DNA of 64,000 bases, taken from contig NZ_JAPENY010000001.1 in assembly GCF_026341825.1 (NCBI RefSeq), forward strand, positions 1,550,001 through 1,614,000, in the 5' to 3' direction. Below, one piece after another: positions 33,801 through 42,425 of the stretch. Source of the DNA: Streptomyces sp. NBC_00620 (GTDB taxonomy: Bacteria > Actinomycetota > Actinomycetes > Streptomycetales > Streptomycetaceae). The notes under the pieces were generated by a model. The model was not told the DNA's origin. It searched no databases and was given only the letters and a program-made list of their open reading frames with translations. Positions within the stretch are counted from its first letter, which is position 1; each line of letters starts with the position of its first letter. The position numbers were made by a program, and so were the translations under genes.

Positions 33801-34715
33801 TCACCAGGCCAGCTGGGCGATCTCCTCGGCCACCACCGCGCAGGCGTCCGCCGCCGGGTCGATCAGCGGGAAGTGGCCGACGTCCTCCAGGAGCGTCAGG
33901 CCGACCACCTCGCCCGCCTTCGCCGCCGCGTCGGCGTACGCCTCCGCGACCGCCTGCGGGACGACGATGTCGGTACGGCCCTGTACGAGGGTCGTGGCGA
34001 TGCCGGTGGGGAGGAGGTGCGCCGGGTCGGCGTACGGCAGGCGGTCCGCGAACTTGCCCTCCCCGCCGAGGAGTTGGCGAGCGGCCCCGCCGCACACGTC
34101 CAGCTTCTCGGCAACCCGGAAGTCCGCGATCGGGGCGAGGGCGACGACGCCGCGCAGGGGCGCCGGACGGTCCGTGTGCCAGGGCGCGTCGGCGGGCAGG
34201 AGGTGGCGCGCGGAGGCCCACAGGGCGAGGTGGCCGCCCGCCGAGTGGCCGGTGACCACCATGCGGCGGGGGTCGGCCGACGGGAGCTTCTCCCGTACGA
34301 GCGCGGGCAGGGTGTCGAGCGCGGCCGCGACGTCGTCGAAGGTGTCCGGCCAGCGACCTGCGACCGGGCCCTCGCCGCCCTGCGCGGGGATCGCGGCGCC
34401 CCGGCGGTACTCGACGTTGGCCACGGCGAAACCGCGGCGGGCCAGGAAGTCCGCGAACGGCGTGATGTGACGGCGGTCGTACGGGGCGCGCCAGGCGCCG
34501 CCGTGCAGGACGACCACGAGGGGGGCGAGGACGGCGGGGTCGGGCTCGCGCGGGGCGTAGAAGTCGATCACCTGGTCGGGGTGGTCGCCGTACGCGACGG
34601 TGACGTCGGGGTCGACGGGCGGGTGCGAGAAGGCGGACGCCTCCTCGGCGTCGTCCCGTGCCATCGCTCCGTCCCGAGCTGCGGCTTCGTCCCGAGCTGC
34701 GGCGTCGTCCTGCAT
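33801..34715 (-). CDS. Alpha/beta hydrolase, probable N-formylkynurenine formamidase
   Basis: A 304-residue hydrolase of the hormone-sensitive-lipase-like/BD-FAE group. Oxyanion motif VVVLHGGAWRAP; nucleophile elbow MVVTGHSAGGHLALW; Asp in QGRTDIVVP; His in LEDVGHFPLID. The first 20 residues are an Asp/Ala/Arg repeat (AARDEAAARDGAMARD). Context places it with kynureninase and tryptophan 2,3-dioxygenase, so the likely reaction is N-formylkynurenine to kynurenine plus formate, using a fold unrelated to the metal-dependent KynB type. It is divergent from a TetR regulator. The assignment rests on context; a general esterase is the alternative. Confidence 0.75.
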   Translation of the reverse strand: MQDDAAARDEAAARDGAMARDDAEEASAFSHPPVDPDVTVAYGDHPDQVIDFYAPREPDPAVLAPLVVVLHGGAWRAPYDRRHITPFADFLARRGFAVANVEYRRGAAIPAQGGEGPVAGRWPDTFDDVAAALDTLPALVREKLPSADPRRMVVTGHSAGGHLALWASARHLLPADAPWHTDRPAPLRGVVALAPIADFRVAEKLDVCGGAARQLLGGEGKFADRLPYADPAHLLPTGIATTLVQGRTDIVVPQAVAEAYADAAAKAGEVVGLTLLEDVGHFPLIDPAADACAVVAEEIAQLAW

Positions 34716-34908
34716 GCTCCAACCTCTCAGCGGTGAAACGGATTTGGCGGACCAGGAGAGAATTCGACCGTTGGCGGGGACGCTATCAGGCCCGTGACGT
34801 GCGTCGACACCGGGATATCACTCTCGGTTAGGGTCAAACGGTTCTGCTGTTTCGTTACGCTGGCGGGGGACGTCCACGCCCGTGGTCCGGTCCGCGAAGG
34901 AGTACGCC

Positions 34909-35520
34909 ATGTCCGCCGAGCCCGGCACCGTACGCCCCGGGGGACGCACCGCCCGTGTCCGTGCGGCTGTGCTCCGCGCCGCCGGGGACGTGCTCGCGGA
35001 GCAGGGGTTCGCGCATCTCGATCTTGCCGATGTGGCGCGGCGGGCCGAGGTGGGGAAGACCACGGTGTACCGGCGGTGGGGGTCCGTGACCGGGCTGGTC
35101 GCGGATCTGCTGAGCGACATGGCGGAGCAGTCGCTGCCGCGGGTGGAGACCGGGTCGGTGTTGGGGGATCTGCGTGCCAATGCCGCGCTCGTGCGGCGGA
35201 CGCTTGCCGATGCTCGGCAGGGGGCGTTGTTCCGGGCGGTCATTGCTGCGGCGGCGGGGGATGTGCGTACGGGGGAGGCGTTGCGGCGGTTCTATGACGT
35301 GCGGGTTGCGGAGTGGGCGCCTTGTGTCGAGCAGGGGGTTGTGCGGGGGGAGTTGCCGGTGGGGACCGACGCTGCGCTGGTCGTGCGTGCGGTGTCTGCG
35401 CCGCTCTATTACTCCTTGCTCACCGGTGGGGTGGCGCCGGGCGAGGACGATGCCGAGCGGGCTGCGGCGGCGGCGTTCGCTGCGGCGGTGGCCGGGGTGT
35501 ACGTCGTCGGCCCCCGGTGA
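34909..35520 (+). CDS. TetR family transcriptional regulator
   Basis: A 203-residue repressor type. HTH: LDLADVARRAEVGKTTVYRRWGS (about 40-62); the C-terminal helices belong to the TetR_C group. ATG 34909 has an ideal GAAGGAG 6 bases ahead; an upstream in-frame GTG lacks one. It is divergent from the formamidase (193 bp apart) and faces kynureninase, so it likely senses tryptophan, kynurenine or a related compound. A weak dyad CAAACGGTTCTGCTGTTTCG at 34835-34854 may be its operator. Confidence 0.88.
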   Translation: MSAEPGTVRPGGRTARVRAAVLRAAGDVLAEQGFAHLDLADVARRAEVGKTTVYRRWGSVTGLVADLLSDMAEQSLPRVETGSVLGDLRANAALVRRTLADARQGALFRAVIAAAAGDVRTGEALRRFYDVRVAEWAPCVEQGVVRGELPVGTDAALVVRAVSAPLYYSLLTGGVAPGEDDAERAAAAAFAAAVAGVYVVGPR

Positions 35521-35539
35521 GCCGGGGGGAGGGGACAAG

Positions 35540-35760
35540 CGTTTTTCGCCCCCTCCGCCCCTACCCGTCCCTTGCTCCTGGGGGCTCCGCCCCCAGACCC
35601 CCGTTCGCCCGAAGGGCTCGTCCTCAAACGCCGGACGGGCTGAAAGATCTTCCCCGGCCCGGGGCTGAAGAGCGCAGCCTCCACGGGTGGGTGGGGGATC
35701 GGGATGGTGCTGCCTCGTCCTTGAACGCCGGACGGGCTGGAGATACCTGGCCCGGGCTGG
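35540..35760. repeat. GC-rich interspersed repeat, copy 2
   Basis: It contains the C-rich block, a hairpin CTGGGGGCTCCGCCCCCAG (35578-35596), the core CCTCAAACGCCGGACGGGCT (35622-35641) and a diverged core with CCTTGAACGCCGG near 35720. It fills the 259 bases between the TetR and kynureninase stops; no other gene is seen there. Confidence 0.8.
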
Positions 35761-35779
35761 AAGATCTCTCTCCCCCCAG

Positions 35780-36976
35780 CTACAGAACGATCTCCTCCCC
35801 CAGCACCCTCGCCGCCCGTTCCACATCCGCGAAACCGACGTACAAGGGAGTGAAACCGAAGCGCAGGACGTCCGGGTGGCGGAAGTCGCCGACCACGTCG
35901 CGCTCGATCAGTTTCTTCATGACCTCGCCGGCGTCCGGGCAGCGTAGGGCCACCTGGCTTCCGCGCTCCGTGTGGGCGGAGGGTGTTACGGACTCCACGC
36001 GGCCCTCGGGGACGTATGCCGAGACGCATTCCAGGAAGAAGTCCGTGAGGGCGAGGGACTTGGTGCGGACGGAGTCGATGGAGATGCCGTCCCAGACCTC
36101 GAGGGCCGCCTCCAGGGCGAGCATCGAGAGGATGTCCGGTGTGCCCACCCGGCCGCGCAGGGCGCCCGGCGCGGGTTCGTAGGCGGGGCTCATGCCGAAG
36201 GGGTCCGTGTGGGAGTTCCAGCCGGGCAGCGGGGAGTCGAAGCGGTCCTGGAGTTCGTTGCGGACGTAGAGGTACGCCGGTGAACCCGGGCCGCCGTTCA
36301 GGTACTTGTAGGTGCAGCCGACCGCCAGGTCGACACCGTGGGCGTCCAGGTCCACCGGCAGGGCGCCCGCGCTGTGGCACAGGTCCCAGACCGCGAGAGC
36401 GCCCGCGGCGTGGATCGCGGAGGTCAGGAACGGGAGGTCGTGCAGGCGGCCGGTGCGGTAGTCGACGTGGTTCAGCAGGACCGCCGCCGTGCGGGGGCCC
36501 AGGGCAGCGGGCACGTCCGCGGGTTCCAGCGGACGTAGCTCGCAGCCGGTCAGGCGGGCCGCCGACTGTGCGATGTAGCCGTCCGTGGGGAACGTCGTCG
36601 CGTCGACCAGGATCTCGTCCCGGCCTTCCCCGGCCAGCCGCACGGCACCCACAACCGCCTTGAAGACGTTGACACTTGTGGAGTCGCCCACCACTATCTG
36701 GCCGGGCGCCGCACCGACCAGCGGCGCGATCCGGTCGCCGATCCGCTCCGGCGCCGTCCACCAGCCGCTCTCGTCCCAGGACCGGATCCGCAGCTCGCCC
36801 CACTGACGGCGTACGACGTCCTCGACCCGGCCGGGTACGTTCGCGGGCAGCGCGCCGAGCGAGTTCCCGTCCAGGTACACCACGTCGTCGAGGACGAACC
36901 GCTCGCGCAGTCCGGCCAGTTCGTCGGCCGAGTCCAGCTCCTCGGCCCTGCCGCGCAACTCCGACAGCTCAGACAT
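35780..36976 (-). CDS. kynU: Kynureninase
   Basis: A 398-residue PLP enzyme that splits kynurenine to anthranilate and alanine (or 3-hydroxykynurenine to 3-hydroxyanthranilate). Signatures: VYLDGNSLGALP at the start, GDSTSVNVFKAV, NHVDYRTGRLHD, VWDLCHSAGALPVDLDAHG, and the PLP-lysine region GCTYKYLNGGPGSPAYLYV. The length is standard. The ATG at 36976 overlaps the dioxygenase stop region by 8 bases, so expression is coupled. Together with the next two enzymes it makes anthranilate from tryptophan. Confidence 0.95.
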   Translation of the reverse strand: MSELSELRGRAEELDSADELAGLRERFVLDDVVYLDGNSLGALPANVPGRVEDVVRRQWGELRIRSWDESGWWTAPERIGDRIAPLVGAAPGQIVVGDSTSVNVFKAVVGAVRLAGEGRDEILVDATTFPTDGYIAQSAARLTGCELRPLEPADVPAALGPRTAAVLLNHVDYRTGRLHDLPFLTSAIHAAGALAVWDLCHSAGALPVDLDAHGVDLAVGCTYKYLNGGPGSPAYLYVRNELQDRFDSPLPGWNSHTDPFGMSPAYEPAPGALRGRVGTPDILSMLALEAALEVWDGISIDSVRTKSLALTDFFLECVSAYVPEGRVESVTPSAHTERGSQVALRCPDAGEVMKKLIERDVVGDFRHPDVLRFGFTPLYVGFADVERAARVLGEEIVL

Positions 36977-37862
36977 GGGACCTCGCCGTCCACAGCTCGG
37001 GGAACACGTTCTTCTGCGCCCGCTTCTCCAGCCAGGCCACCCCGGCGGAGCCGCCGGTCCCCGTCTTCGCGCCCATCGCGCGGCGCGTGGCGACGAGATG
37101 GTCGTTGCGCCATCGCCACACCAGTTCGGCTACGTCCGTCAACGCCTCGCCGAGACGGGCGAGTTCGGCGTTCTCGTCGCCCGCGTACAACGACGTCCAC
37201 ACCGCCTCCACCTCCGGCGAGGACTCGTAGCGCAACGACACGTCGCGCGAAAGGACCGCCGCCGGGACCGCGTGCCCGCGCCGCGACAGCAGCCTCAACA
37301 CCTCGTCGTACAGGCTCGGTTCGTGCAGCGCCTTCTCCAGCTCCGCGTGGACGCGCGGCGCGCCCCGGTGCGGGACCAGCATGGACGCGGACTTCTCGCC
37401 GAGCAGGAACTCCATCCGGCGGTACATCGCGGACTGGAAGCCGGAGCCCTCGCCGAGGGCGCCGCGGTACGAGTTGAACTGGGCCGGCGTGAGCCCGGCG
37501 AGGGGCCGCCAGGAGGCGTTCAGCGCCTCCAGCTCCCGTACGGACCGCTTCAGCGCGGCCACCGCGACCGGCACCCGGTCCTCGCGGAGCGCGTTCGCCG
37601 CGGTCTCCCACTCGTGGACGATGACCGTGAACCACAGCTCCATGACCTGGGTGGTCACGAGGAAGACCATCTCTCCGGGGTCGTCGGAGCGGGTGTGCTG
37701 GAGGTGGGTGAGGACGTCCGCCTGTACGTAGTCCTCGTACGGCGTGGTTCCCTGGAAGTCGAGATGCGGGGTCTCGGGCTCCTGAGCCTCTGCGAGATGG
37801 GCCTCGGCGACATGGGCCTCGGCGAGATGGGTCTCTGCGGGCTGAGCCTGCTGGGACGACAT
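36969..37862 (-). CDS. Tryptophan 2,3-dioxygenase
   Basis: A 297-residue heme dioxygenase opening the indole ring to N-formylkynurenine. Blocks: TPYEDYVQADVLTHLQ, FLVTTQVMELWFTVIVHE, FNSYRGALGEGSGFQSAMYRRMEF (substrate pocket with Tyr and Arg), and WRNDHLVATRRAMGAKTGTGGSAG containing the proximal heme His. ATG 37862 has AGGAGAC ahead. Residues 10-32 are a repeat of the type AEAHLAEAHVAEAHL from a 15-bp DNA repeat, absent from the core family. It heads the dioxygenase-kynureninase operon. Confidence 0.93.
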   Translation of the reverse strand: MSSQQAQPAETHLAEAHVAEAHLAEAQEPETPHLDFQGTTPYEDYVQADVLTHLQHTRSDDPGEMVFLVTTQVMELWFTVIVHEWETAANALREDRVPVAVAALKRSVRELEALNASWRPLAGLTPAQFNSYRGALGEGSGFQSAMYRRMEFLLGEKSASMLVPHRGAPRVHAELEKALHEPSLYDEVLRLLSRRGHAVPAAVLSRDVSLRYESSPEVEAVWTSLYAGDENAELARLGEALTDVAELVWRWRNDHLVATRRAMGAKTGTGGSAGVAWLEKRAQKNVFPELWTARSHV

Positions 37863-38015
37863 CGCTGTCTCCTGATGCGTACTCCGGGTAGCGGTCCGCC
37901 CCTGCCGATTCCGACACGGGGGCCCCGGTCCCCACCGGCATCCTCCGCAATCGTCCCCCGATAACGCAAGGTCCGCCTGGTCACACCAGGCGGACCTGCA
38001 CAAACGCGGTGCGCG

Positions 38016-38206
38016 CTAGGGCCTGTCCGGCGGATCAGGTCGGAGGAAATCGGCGGTGCCGCATTGACGCAGGTGAGCGGGGCGTGGTGCGTCGAGCTGC
38101 AAGGCGGAGGAGGGCGACGACGCGGAGCGTCGGCAACCGACGACAACGCCGCAGATCGGCGTGCCACGCCCCGCGTCTCCGGCATGATCCGCCGGACAGG
38201 CCCTAG
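38016..38206. repeat. Long palindromic element with perfect 22-bp inverted ends (MITE-like)
   Basis: The left end at 38016-38037 (containing AGGGCCTGTCCGGCGGATCA) and the right end at 38185-38206 are exact complements. Inside, GCGGGGCGTGG and CCACGCCCCGC extend the pairing imperfectly, so the whole 191 bases can fold as one hairpin. No ORF is present. It fills most of the 341-base gap upstream of the dioxygenase and touches the DUF3151 stop codon. Confidence 0.75.
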
Positions 38207-38616
38207 CCCAGCGTCTGCGCCGCCGTGGGCGAGGAGTCCTTCAGGAACTGGCTGCAGCGCTCGTACTCCTCCTGCTCGCCGATCGCCTGTGCGGCGCGGG
38301 CGAGGCCGTGCAGGGCACGCAGGAAGCCGCGGTTCGGCTCGTGCTCCCAGGGGACCGGGCCGTGGCCCTTCCAGCCGCTGCGGCGCAGGGAGTCCAGGCC
38401 GCGGTGGTAGCCGGTACGGGCGTAGGCGTACGACTCGACGACGCTGCCTCGCTCGTACGCCTCGTCGGCGAGCTGGGCCCAGGCGAGGGAGGAGGTCGGG
38501 TACTTGGCGGCGACGTCGGCGGGGGCCGTGCCGTTCGCGAGGAGCTCGCGGGGCTCCGGGTAATCGGGGAGGTTGGTCGGGGGCGGTCCCCCGAGGAGGT
38601 TCTCGTGAATCGTCAT
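38203..38616 (-). CDS. DUF3151 family protein
   Basis: A 137-residue conserved actinobacterial protein of unknown function. It is helical with TPR-like spacing (LAWAQLADEAYERGSVVESYAYARTGY). It starts at ATG 38616 (MTIHENLLGGPPPTN); an upstream in-frame stretch lies in the GC-rich repeat and is not coding. Its stop codon falls within 4 bases of the palindromic element end. DUF3151 genes are often near class II aldolase genes in actinobacteria, and fba is 2 kb away here with an exporter between. Confidence 0.85.
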   Translation of the reverse strand: MTIHENLLGGPPPTNLPDYPEPRELLANGTAPADVAAKYPTSSLAWAQLADEAYERGSVVESYAYARTGYHRGLDSLRRSGWKGHGPVPWEHEPNRGFLRALHGLARAAQAIGEQEEYERCSQFLKDSSPTAAQTLG

Positions 38617-38649
38617 GGGTTCCAGTCTGCGGCATTCGTTGGCGCGAGG

Positions 38650-39040
38650 TTGAGTCACCCCGGGGAGGGAGGGACCCCGGTGCCGGGGCTGGGCTCGGGT
38701 TTCTTCGCCCCCTCCGCCCCTACCCGTCCCTTGTTCCTGGGGGCTCCGCCCCCAGACCCCCGGTCGCCTGAAGGGCTCGTCCTCAAACGCCGGACAGGCT
38801 GAATCCTTCCCCGGCCCGGGGCTGAAGAGCGCAGCCCCCATGGGTGGGTGGGGGATCGGGATGGCACTGTCTCGTCCTCAAACGCCGGACGTGCTGAAAG
38901 ATCTTCCCCGGACGGGGCGAAAGATCTCCAGCTCCGGCCGGGGAAGGATTCAGCCCCTCCGGCGTTTGAGGAGCGGGGTCTGGGGCGGAGCCCCAGGGAC
39001 AAGGGACGGGTAGGGGCGGCGGGGGCGAAAAACCCCCACC
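38650..39040. repeat. GC-rich interspersed repeat cluster, copy 3
   Basis: The 425 bases between the MFS stop and the DUF3151 start hold three core copies: 38781-38800 (one change, CCGGACAGGCT), 38876-38897 (CCGGACGTGCT) and an inverted core at 38951-38972. Hairpins CTGGGGGCTCCGCCCCCAG (38737-38755) and CTGGGGCGGAGCCCCAG (38980-38996) and the C-rich blocks flank them in opposite orientations. No gene is seen in this stretch. Confidence 0.8.
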
Positions 39041-39041
39041 C

Positions 39042-40571
39042 TCACCCCCGCTTCCCCGTCTCCAGCGGCGGAGCCGTGACCCAGCCGTGTGTGCGGCACT
39101 CGGGTCGGCGGCAGTCCGGTGCCGGGCGGCGGACCGTTGCGAAGGCCACGATCGCACCGAGGACGAGGACCCCGGCGCACAAGGGCATCGCCCGCCGGAA
39201 CGCGGCGTCGAAGGCGTCGGCGGACCGGTACGCCTCCGCCCCCATCCCCGCGAGCAGCGGCAGCGCGGCCACCGCGATGAGCCCCGCCGCACGGGCCGCC
39301 GCGTTGTTGATCCCGCTGGCGAGCCCCGCCCGCCCGGTGTCCACGGAGGCGAGGACGGTCGCGGTCAGCGGCGCGACCAGCGTCACCATGCCCAGGCCCA
39401 GGACCAGCAGCGCGGGAAGCACATCGGCGACGTACGAGGCGTCCTCCCCCACCCGCAACATCAGCAGCATCCCCGCCGCACACAGCAGCGGCCCCACCGT
39501 GAGCGGAATACGCGGCCCGATGCGCTGGGCGAGCTCGCCCGAGCGGGCGGAGAACAGCAGCATGAGAGCGGTCGTGGGCAGCAGCGCCGTACCGGCGGCG
39601 AGGGCCGAGTATCCCGCCACCACCTGGAGCTGGAGCGCGGCCAGGAAGAAGAAGCCGCTGAAGGCCGCGTACACGCACAGCGTGACGGCGTTGACCGCCG
39701 TGAACTGGTGCGAGGCGAAGATGTCGAGCGGCATCATCGGATCGCTGCGGCCCCGCTCGACGTACACGAAGGCCACCCCCGCGGCCACGCCCGCGACCGC
39801 CGTCACCCACACGAGCACAGAGCCGCTGCGGGCCTCGATCAGGGCATACGTCACGAACGCCAGCGACAGTGCGCCGAGAGCCGCGCCCAGCACGTCGAAG
39901 CCGCGGTGTGTACGGCTGTCCTTGGACTCGGGGACATGCCGCAGAGCGATGGGCGCGCACAGCAGCGCCACCGGGATGTTCAGCAGGAACACCCAGCGCC
40001 AGCCGGGGCCGTCCACCAGCCAGCCGCCCACGAACGGCCCGATCGCCGCGCCGACGCCCCCGAACCCCGACCACAGCCCGACGGCCCTGGCCCGGTCGTC
40101 CGGATGGAAGGAGGCCTGGATGAGCGCGAGTGAACCGGGGGTGAGGAGCGCCCCGCCGACGCCCTGCAACGCACGGGCCGCGATCAGCACTCCCCCGCTG
40201 GGCGCGATTCCGCACAGCAGCGAGGCGGCCGCGAACCACACCACCCCGATGACGAAGACCTTCCGCCGCCCGAAGCGGTCCCCGAGCGATCCGCCCAGCA
40301 GGATGAGCCCCGCCAGCGTCAGCGTGTACGCGTTCACGGTCCACTGGAGGGCCGCGAGGTCCGCGTCCAGGTCACGGCCGATCCGCGGCAGCGCGACGTT
40401 GACGACCGTCGAGTCCAGCATGGCCATGCTGGAACCAAGGACGGTGGTCAGCAGGATCCACTTGCCCGTGGGGCTGGAGATCCGCACGCCCGGTTCCGCC
40501 GGTTTCTCCTGCGGAGACTGCGGAGACTGCGGAGACCGTGGAGACTCCGGATCCTGCGGAGTGGCAGCCAT
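39042..40571 (-). CDS. MFS drug transporter, DHA2 type (14 helices)
   Basis: A 509-residue exporter. It shows the family motif A GGSLGDRFGRRKVFV, motif C in ALIQASFHP...GPFVGGWLVDGPGWRW, and the first-helix motif LDSTVVNVALPRIGRDL. The N-terminal tail holds a Ser-Pro-Gln repeat (SPRSPQSPQSPQ) from a 9-bp DNA repeat. ATG 40571 is the likely start; ATG 40583 is possible, and neither has a strong RBS. It separates DUF3151 from fba. Likely substrates are drugs or cationic dyes; no regulator is adjacent. Confidence 0.88.
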   Translation of the reverse strand: MAATPQDPESPRSPQSPQSPQEKPAEPGVRISSPTGKWILLTTVLGSSMAMLDSTVVNVALPRIGRDLDADLAALQWTVNAYTLTLAGLILLGGSLGDRFGRRKVFVIGVVWFAAASLLCGIAPSGGVLIAARALQGVGGALLTPGSLALIQASFHPDDRARAVGLWSGFGGVGAAIGPFVGGWLVDGPGWRWVFLLNIPVALLCAPIALRHVPESKDSRTHRGFDVLGAALGALSLAFVTYALIEARSGSVLVWVTAVAGVAAGVAFVYVERGRSDPMMPLDIFASHQFTAVNAVTLCVYAAFSGFFFLAALQLQVVAGYSALAAGTALLPTTALMLLFSARSGELAQRIGPRIPLTVGPLLCAAGMLLMLRVGEDASYVADVLPALLVLGLGMVTLVAPLTATVLASVDTGRAGLASGINNAAARAAGLIAVAALPLLAGMGAEAYRSADAFDAAFRRAMPLCAGVLVLGAIVAFATVRRPAPDCRRPECRTHGWVTAPPLETGKRG

Positions 40572-40589
40572 ACCTCGGAGCATACGGAA

Positions 40590-40618
40590 GGGCCCGGCAC
40601 CGCGCGGGTGCCGAGCCC
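40590..40618 (-). terminator. Terminator hairpin after fba
   Basis: GGGC-CC-GGCACC with GGTGCC-GA-GCCC forms an interrupted 10-bp stem, 15 bases beyond the aldolase stop and just upstream of the MFS gene. Confidence 0.7.
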
Positions 40619-40633
40619 AAATCCATCTCGCGG

Positions 40634-41656
40634 TTACTTCAGCTTGGTGCCCGAGGAACGCAGCGCCGCACACGCCTCGGTCACGCGCTTGGCCATGCCG
40701 GCCTCGGCGGCCTTGCCCCAGGTGCGCGGGTCGTACTTCGACTTGGTGCCGACCTCGCCGTCGACCTTCAGGACCGCGTCGTAGTTGCGGAACATGTGGT
40801 CCACGACGGGACGCGTGAAGGCGTACTGGGTGTCCGTGTCGAGGTTCATCTTCACGACGCCGTTCTCCAGCGCGGTGGCGATCTCCTCGGCCGTGGAGCC
40901 GGAGCCGCCGTGGAAGACGAAGTCGAACGGGTTCGCCTTGCCGTACTTGGCGGAGACGCCCTCCTGGAGGTCCTTGAGGAGCTCGGGGCGCAGGACGACA
41001 TTGCCCGGCTTGTACACACCGTGCACGTTGCCGAAGGACGCGGCGAGCAGGTAGCGGCCCTTCTCGCCCAGGCCGAGGGCCTCGGCGGTGCGGAGCGCGT
41101 CGTCGACGGTCGTGTACAGCTCGTCGTTGATCTCGTGCGAGACGCCGTCCTCCTCGCCACCGGTCGGGGTGATCTCGACCTCAAGGATGATCTTCGCGGC
41201 GGCGGCCTTCGCGAGCAGCTCCTGGCCGATGGCCAGGTTGTCGGCGAGGGTCTCGGCGGAGCCGTCCCACATGTGCGACTGGAACAGCGGGTTGAGGCCC
41301 TTGGCAACACGCTCGGCGGAGATGTCGAGCAGCGGACGTACGTAGCCGTCCAGCTTGTCCTTGGGGCAGTGGTCCGTGTGCAGCGCGACCGTGACGTCGT
41401 ACTTGGCGGCGACGATGTGCGCGAACTCGGCGAGCGCGACGGCGCCGGTCACCATGTCCTTGTTGTGCTGGCCGCCCAGGAACTCCGCGCCACCGGTGGA
41501 GATCTGGATGATGCCGTCGCTCTCGGCCTCCGCGAAGCCGCGCAGGGCAGCGTGCAGGGTCTGCGACGAGGTCACGTTGATGGCCGGGTAGGCGAACTTG
41601 CCTGCCTTCGCCCGGTCGAGCATCTCGTTGTAGACCTCGGGGGTTGCGATCGGCAT
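40634..41656 (-). CDS. fba: Fructose-bisphosphate aldolase, class II
   Basis: A 340-residue zinc aldolase of glycolysis and gluconeogenesis: fructose-1,6-bisphosphate to DHAP and glyceraldehyde-3-phosphate. Zinc ligands are seen in VALHTDHCPKDKL, and in FGNVHGVYKPG and FVFHGGSGSTAEEI; the phosphate loop is NLDTDTQYAFTRP. The length and start (MPIATPEVYNEML) fit the long class IIA/Mycobacterium-type enzymes. The gene has its own terminator and a 210-bp upstream region containing a DnaA-box match. Confidence 0.97.
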   Translation of the reverse strand: MPIATPEVYNEMLDRAKAGKFAYPAINVTSSQTLHAALRGFAEAESDGIIQISTGGAEFLGGQHNKDMVTGAVALAEFAHIVAAKYDVTVALHTDHCPKDKLDGYVRPLLDISAERVAKGLNPLFQSHMWDGSAETLADNLAIGQELLAKAAAAKIILEVEITPTGGEEDGVSHEINDELYTTVDDALRTAEALGLGEKGRYLLAASFGNVHGVYKPGNVVLRPELLKDLQEGVSAKYGKANPFDFVFHGGSGSTAEEIATALENGVVKMNLDTDTQYAFTRPVVDHMFRNYDAVLKVDGEVGTKSKYDPRTWGKAAEAGMAKRVTEACAALRSSGTKLK

Positions 41657-41780
41657 CTGTCCGCTCCTTGTGTATGTGCGGGTGGCGTTCTGCTGCTTAC
41701 GGCCCTGACCTAGGGGGTGACGTCATCGTCGTCCCCATCTTTCCAGACTTGCCCGGATGCTTGAGCCATGGTGTCCAGCC

Positions 41781-41789
41781 TGTGGATAA
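41781..41789 (-). promoter_or_regulatory. Isolated DnaA-box match upstream of fba
   Basis: The minus strand reads TTATCCACA, a perfect classical DnaA box, 125 bp ahead of the fba start and 78 bp beyond the pyrE stop. No other boxes cluster here, so it is not an origin. Confidence 0.4.
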
Positions 41790-41866
41790 CTCCGGATCCG
41801 GGCCGTCTGCGACGCCGTACGCAACGCCCTGCACAAGGCCGCACGCAACAGGGCTCAGCCCCGGTC

Positions 41867-42415
41867 TCAGTCCAGGCCCAGCTCGTCCTTCGAGAACGCG
41901 AAGAGGTACGGCACCCCGGCGCCCGTCTCGATCTTCTCGGCGGCGCCCGTCTCGCGGTCGACGATCGTCGCGACGGCCACCACCTCGGCGCCGGCCTCGC
42001 GCACCGCCGTCACGGCCTCGAGCGGGGAGCCGCCGGTGGTGGAGGTGTCCTCGACGACGAGTACGCGCCGGCCCGCGATCTCCGGACCCTCGACGCGACG
42101 CTGCAGCCCGTGCGCCTTGGCGGCCTTGCGTACGACGAAGGCGTCCAGCCGCTTTCCGCGCGCGGCGGCGGCGTGCAGCATGGCCGTGGCCACCGGGTCG
42201 GCGCCCATGGTGAGGCCGCCGACCGCGTCGAAGTCGAGCCCGTCGGTGAGGTCGAGCAGCACCTGGCCGACCAGCGGCGCGGCCTCGCCGTCCAGCGTGA
42301 CGCGGCGCAGGTCCACGTAGTAGTCCGCCTCGAGACCCGAGGAGAGGGTCACCTTGCCGTGCACCACGGCCTTGTCCTTGATCTGCTGCAACAGCGCGTC
42401 GCGTACGTCAGTCAT
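41867..42415 (-). CDS. pyrE: Orotate phosphoribosyltransferase
   Basis: A 182-residue PRTase forming OMP from orotate and PRPP. The PRPP loop is VLVVEDTSTTGGSPLEAV; other parts are GGLTMGADPVATAM and DAFVVRKAAKAHGLQR. The short length is usual for actinobacteria. It lies 10 bases downstream of the aldose 1-epimerase-like gene, in one transcript. It is a stand-alone pyrimidine gene away from the main pyr operon, as known in Streptomyces. Confidence 0.96.
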   Translation of the reverse strand: MTDVRDALLQQIKDKAVVHGKVTLSSGLEADYYVDLRRVTLDGEAAPLVGQVLLDLTDGLDFDAVGGLTMGADPVATAMLHAAAARGKRLDAFVVRKAAKAHGLQRRVEGPEIAGRRVLVVEDTSTTGGSPLEAVTAVREAGAEVVAVATIVDRETGAAEKIETGAGVPYLFAFSKDELGLD

Positions 42416-42425
42416 GTCCGCCAGC

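Noticed and set aside
41781..41789. Replication origin at the DnaA box
   Set aside because: One box only; no box cluster, AT-rich unwinding element, dnaA or dnaN nearby.
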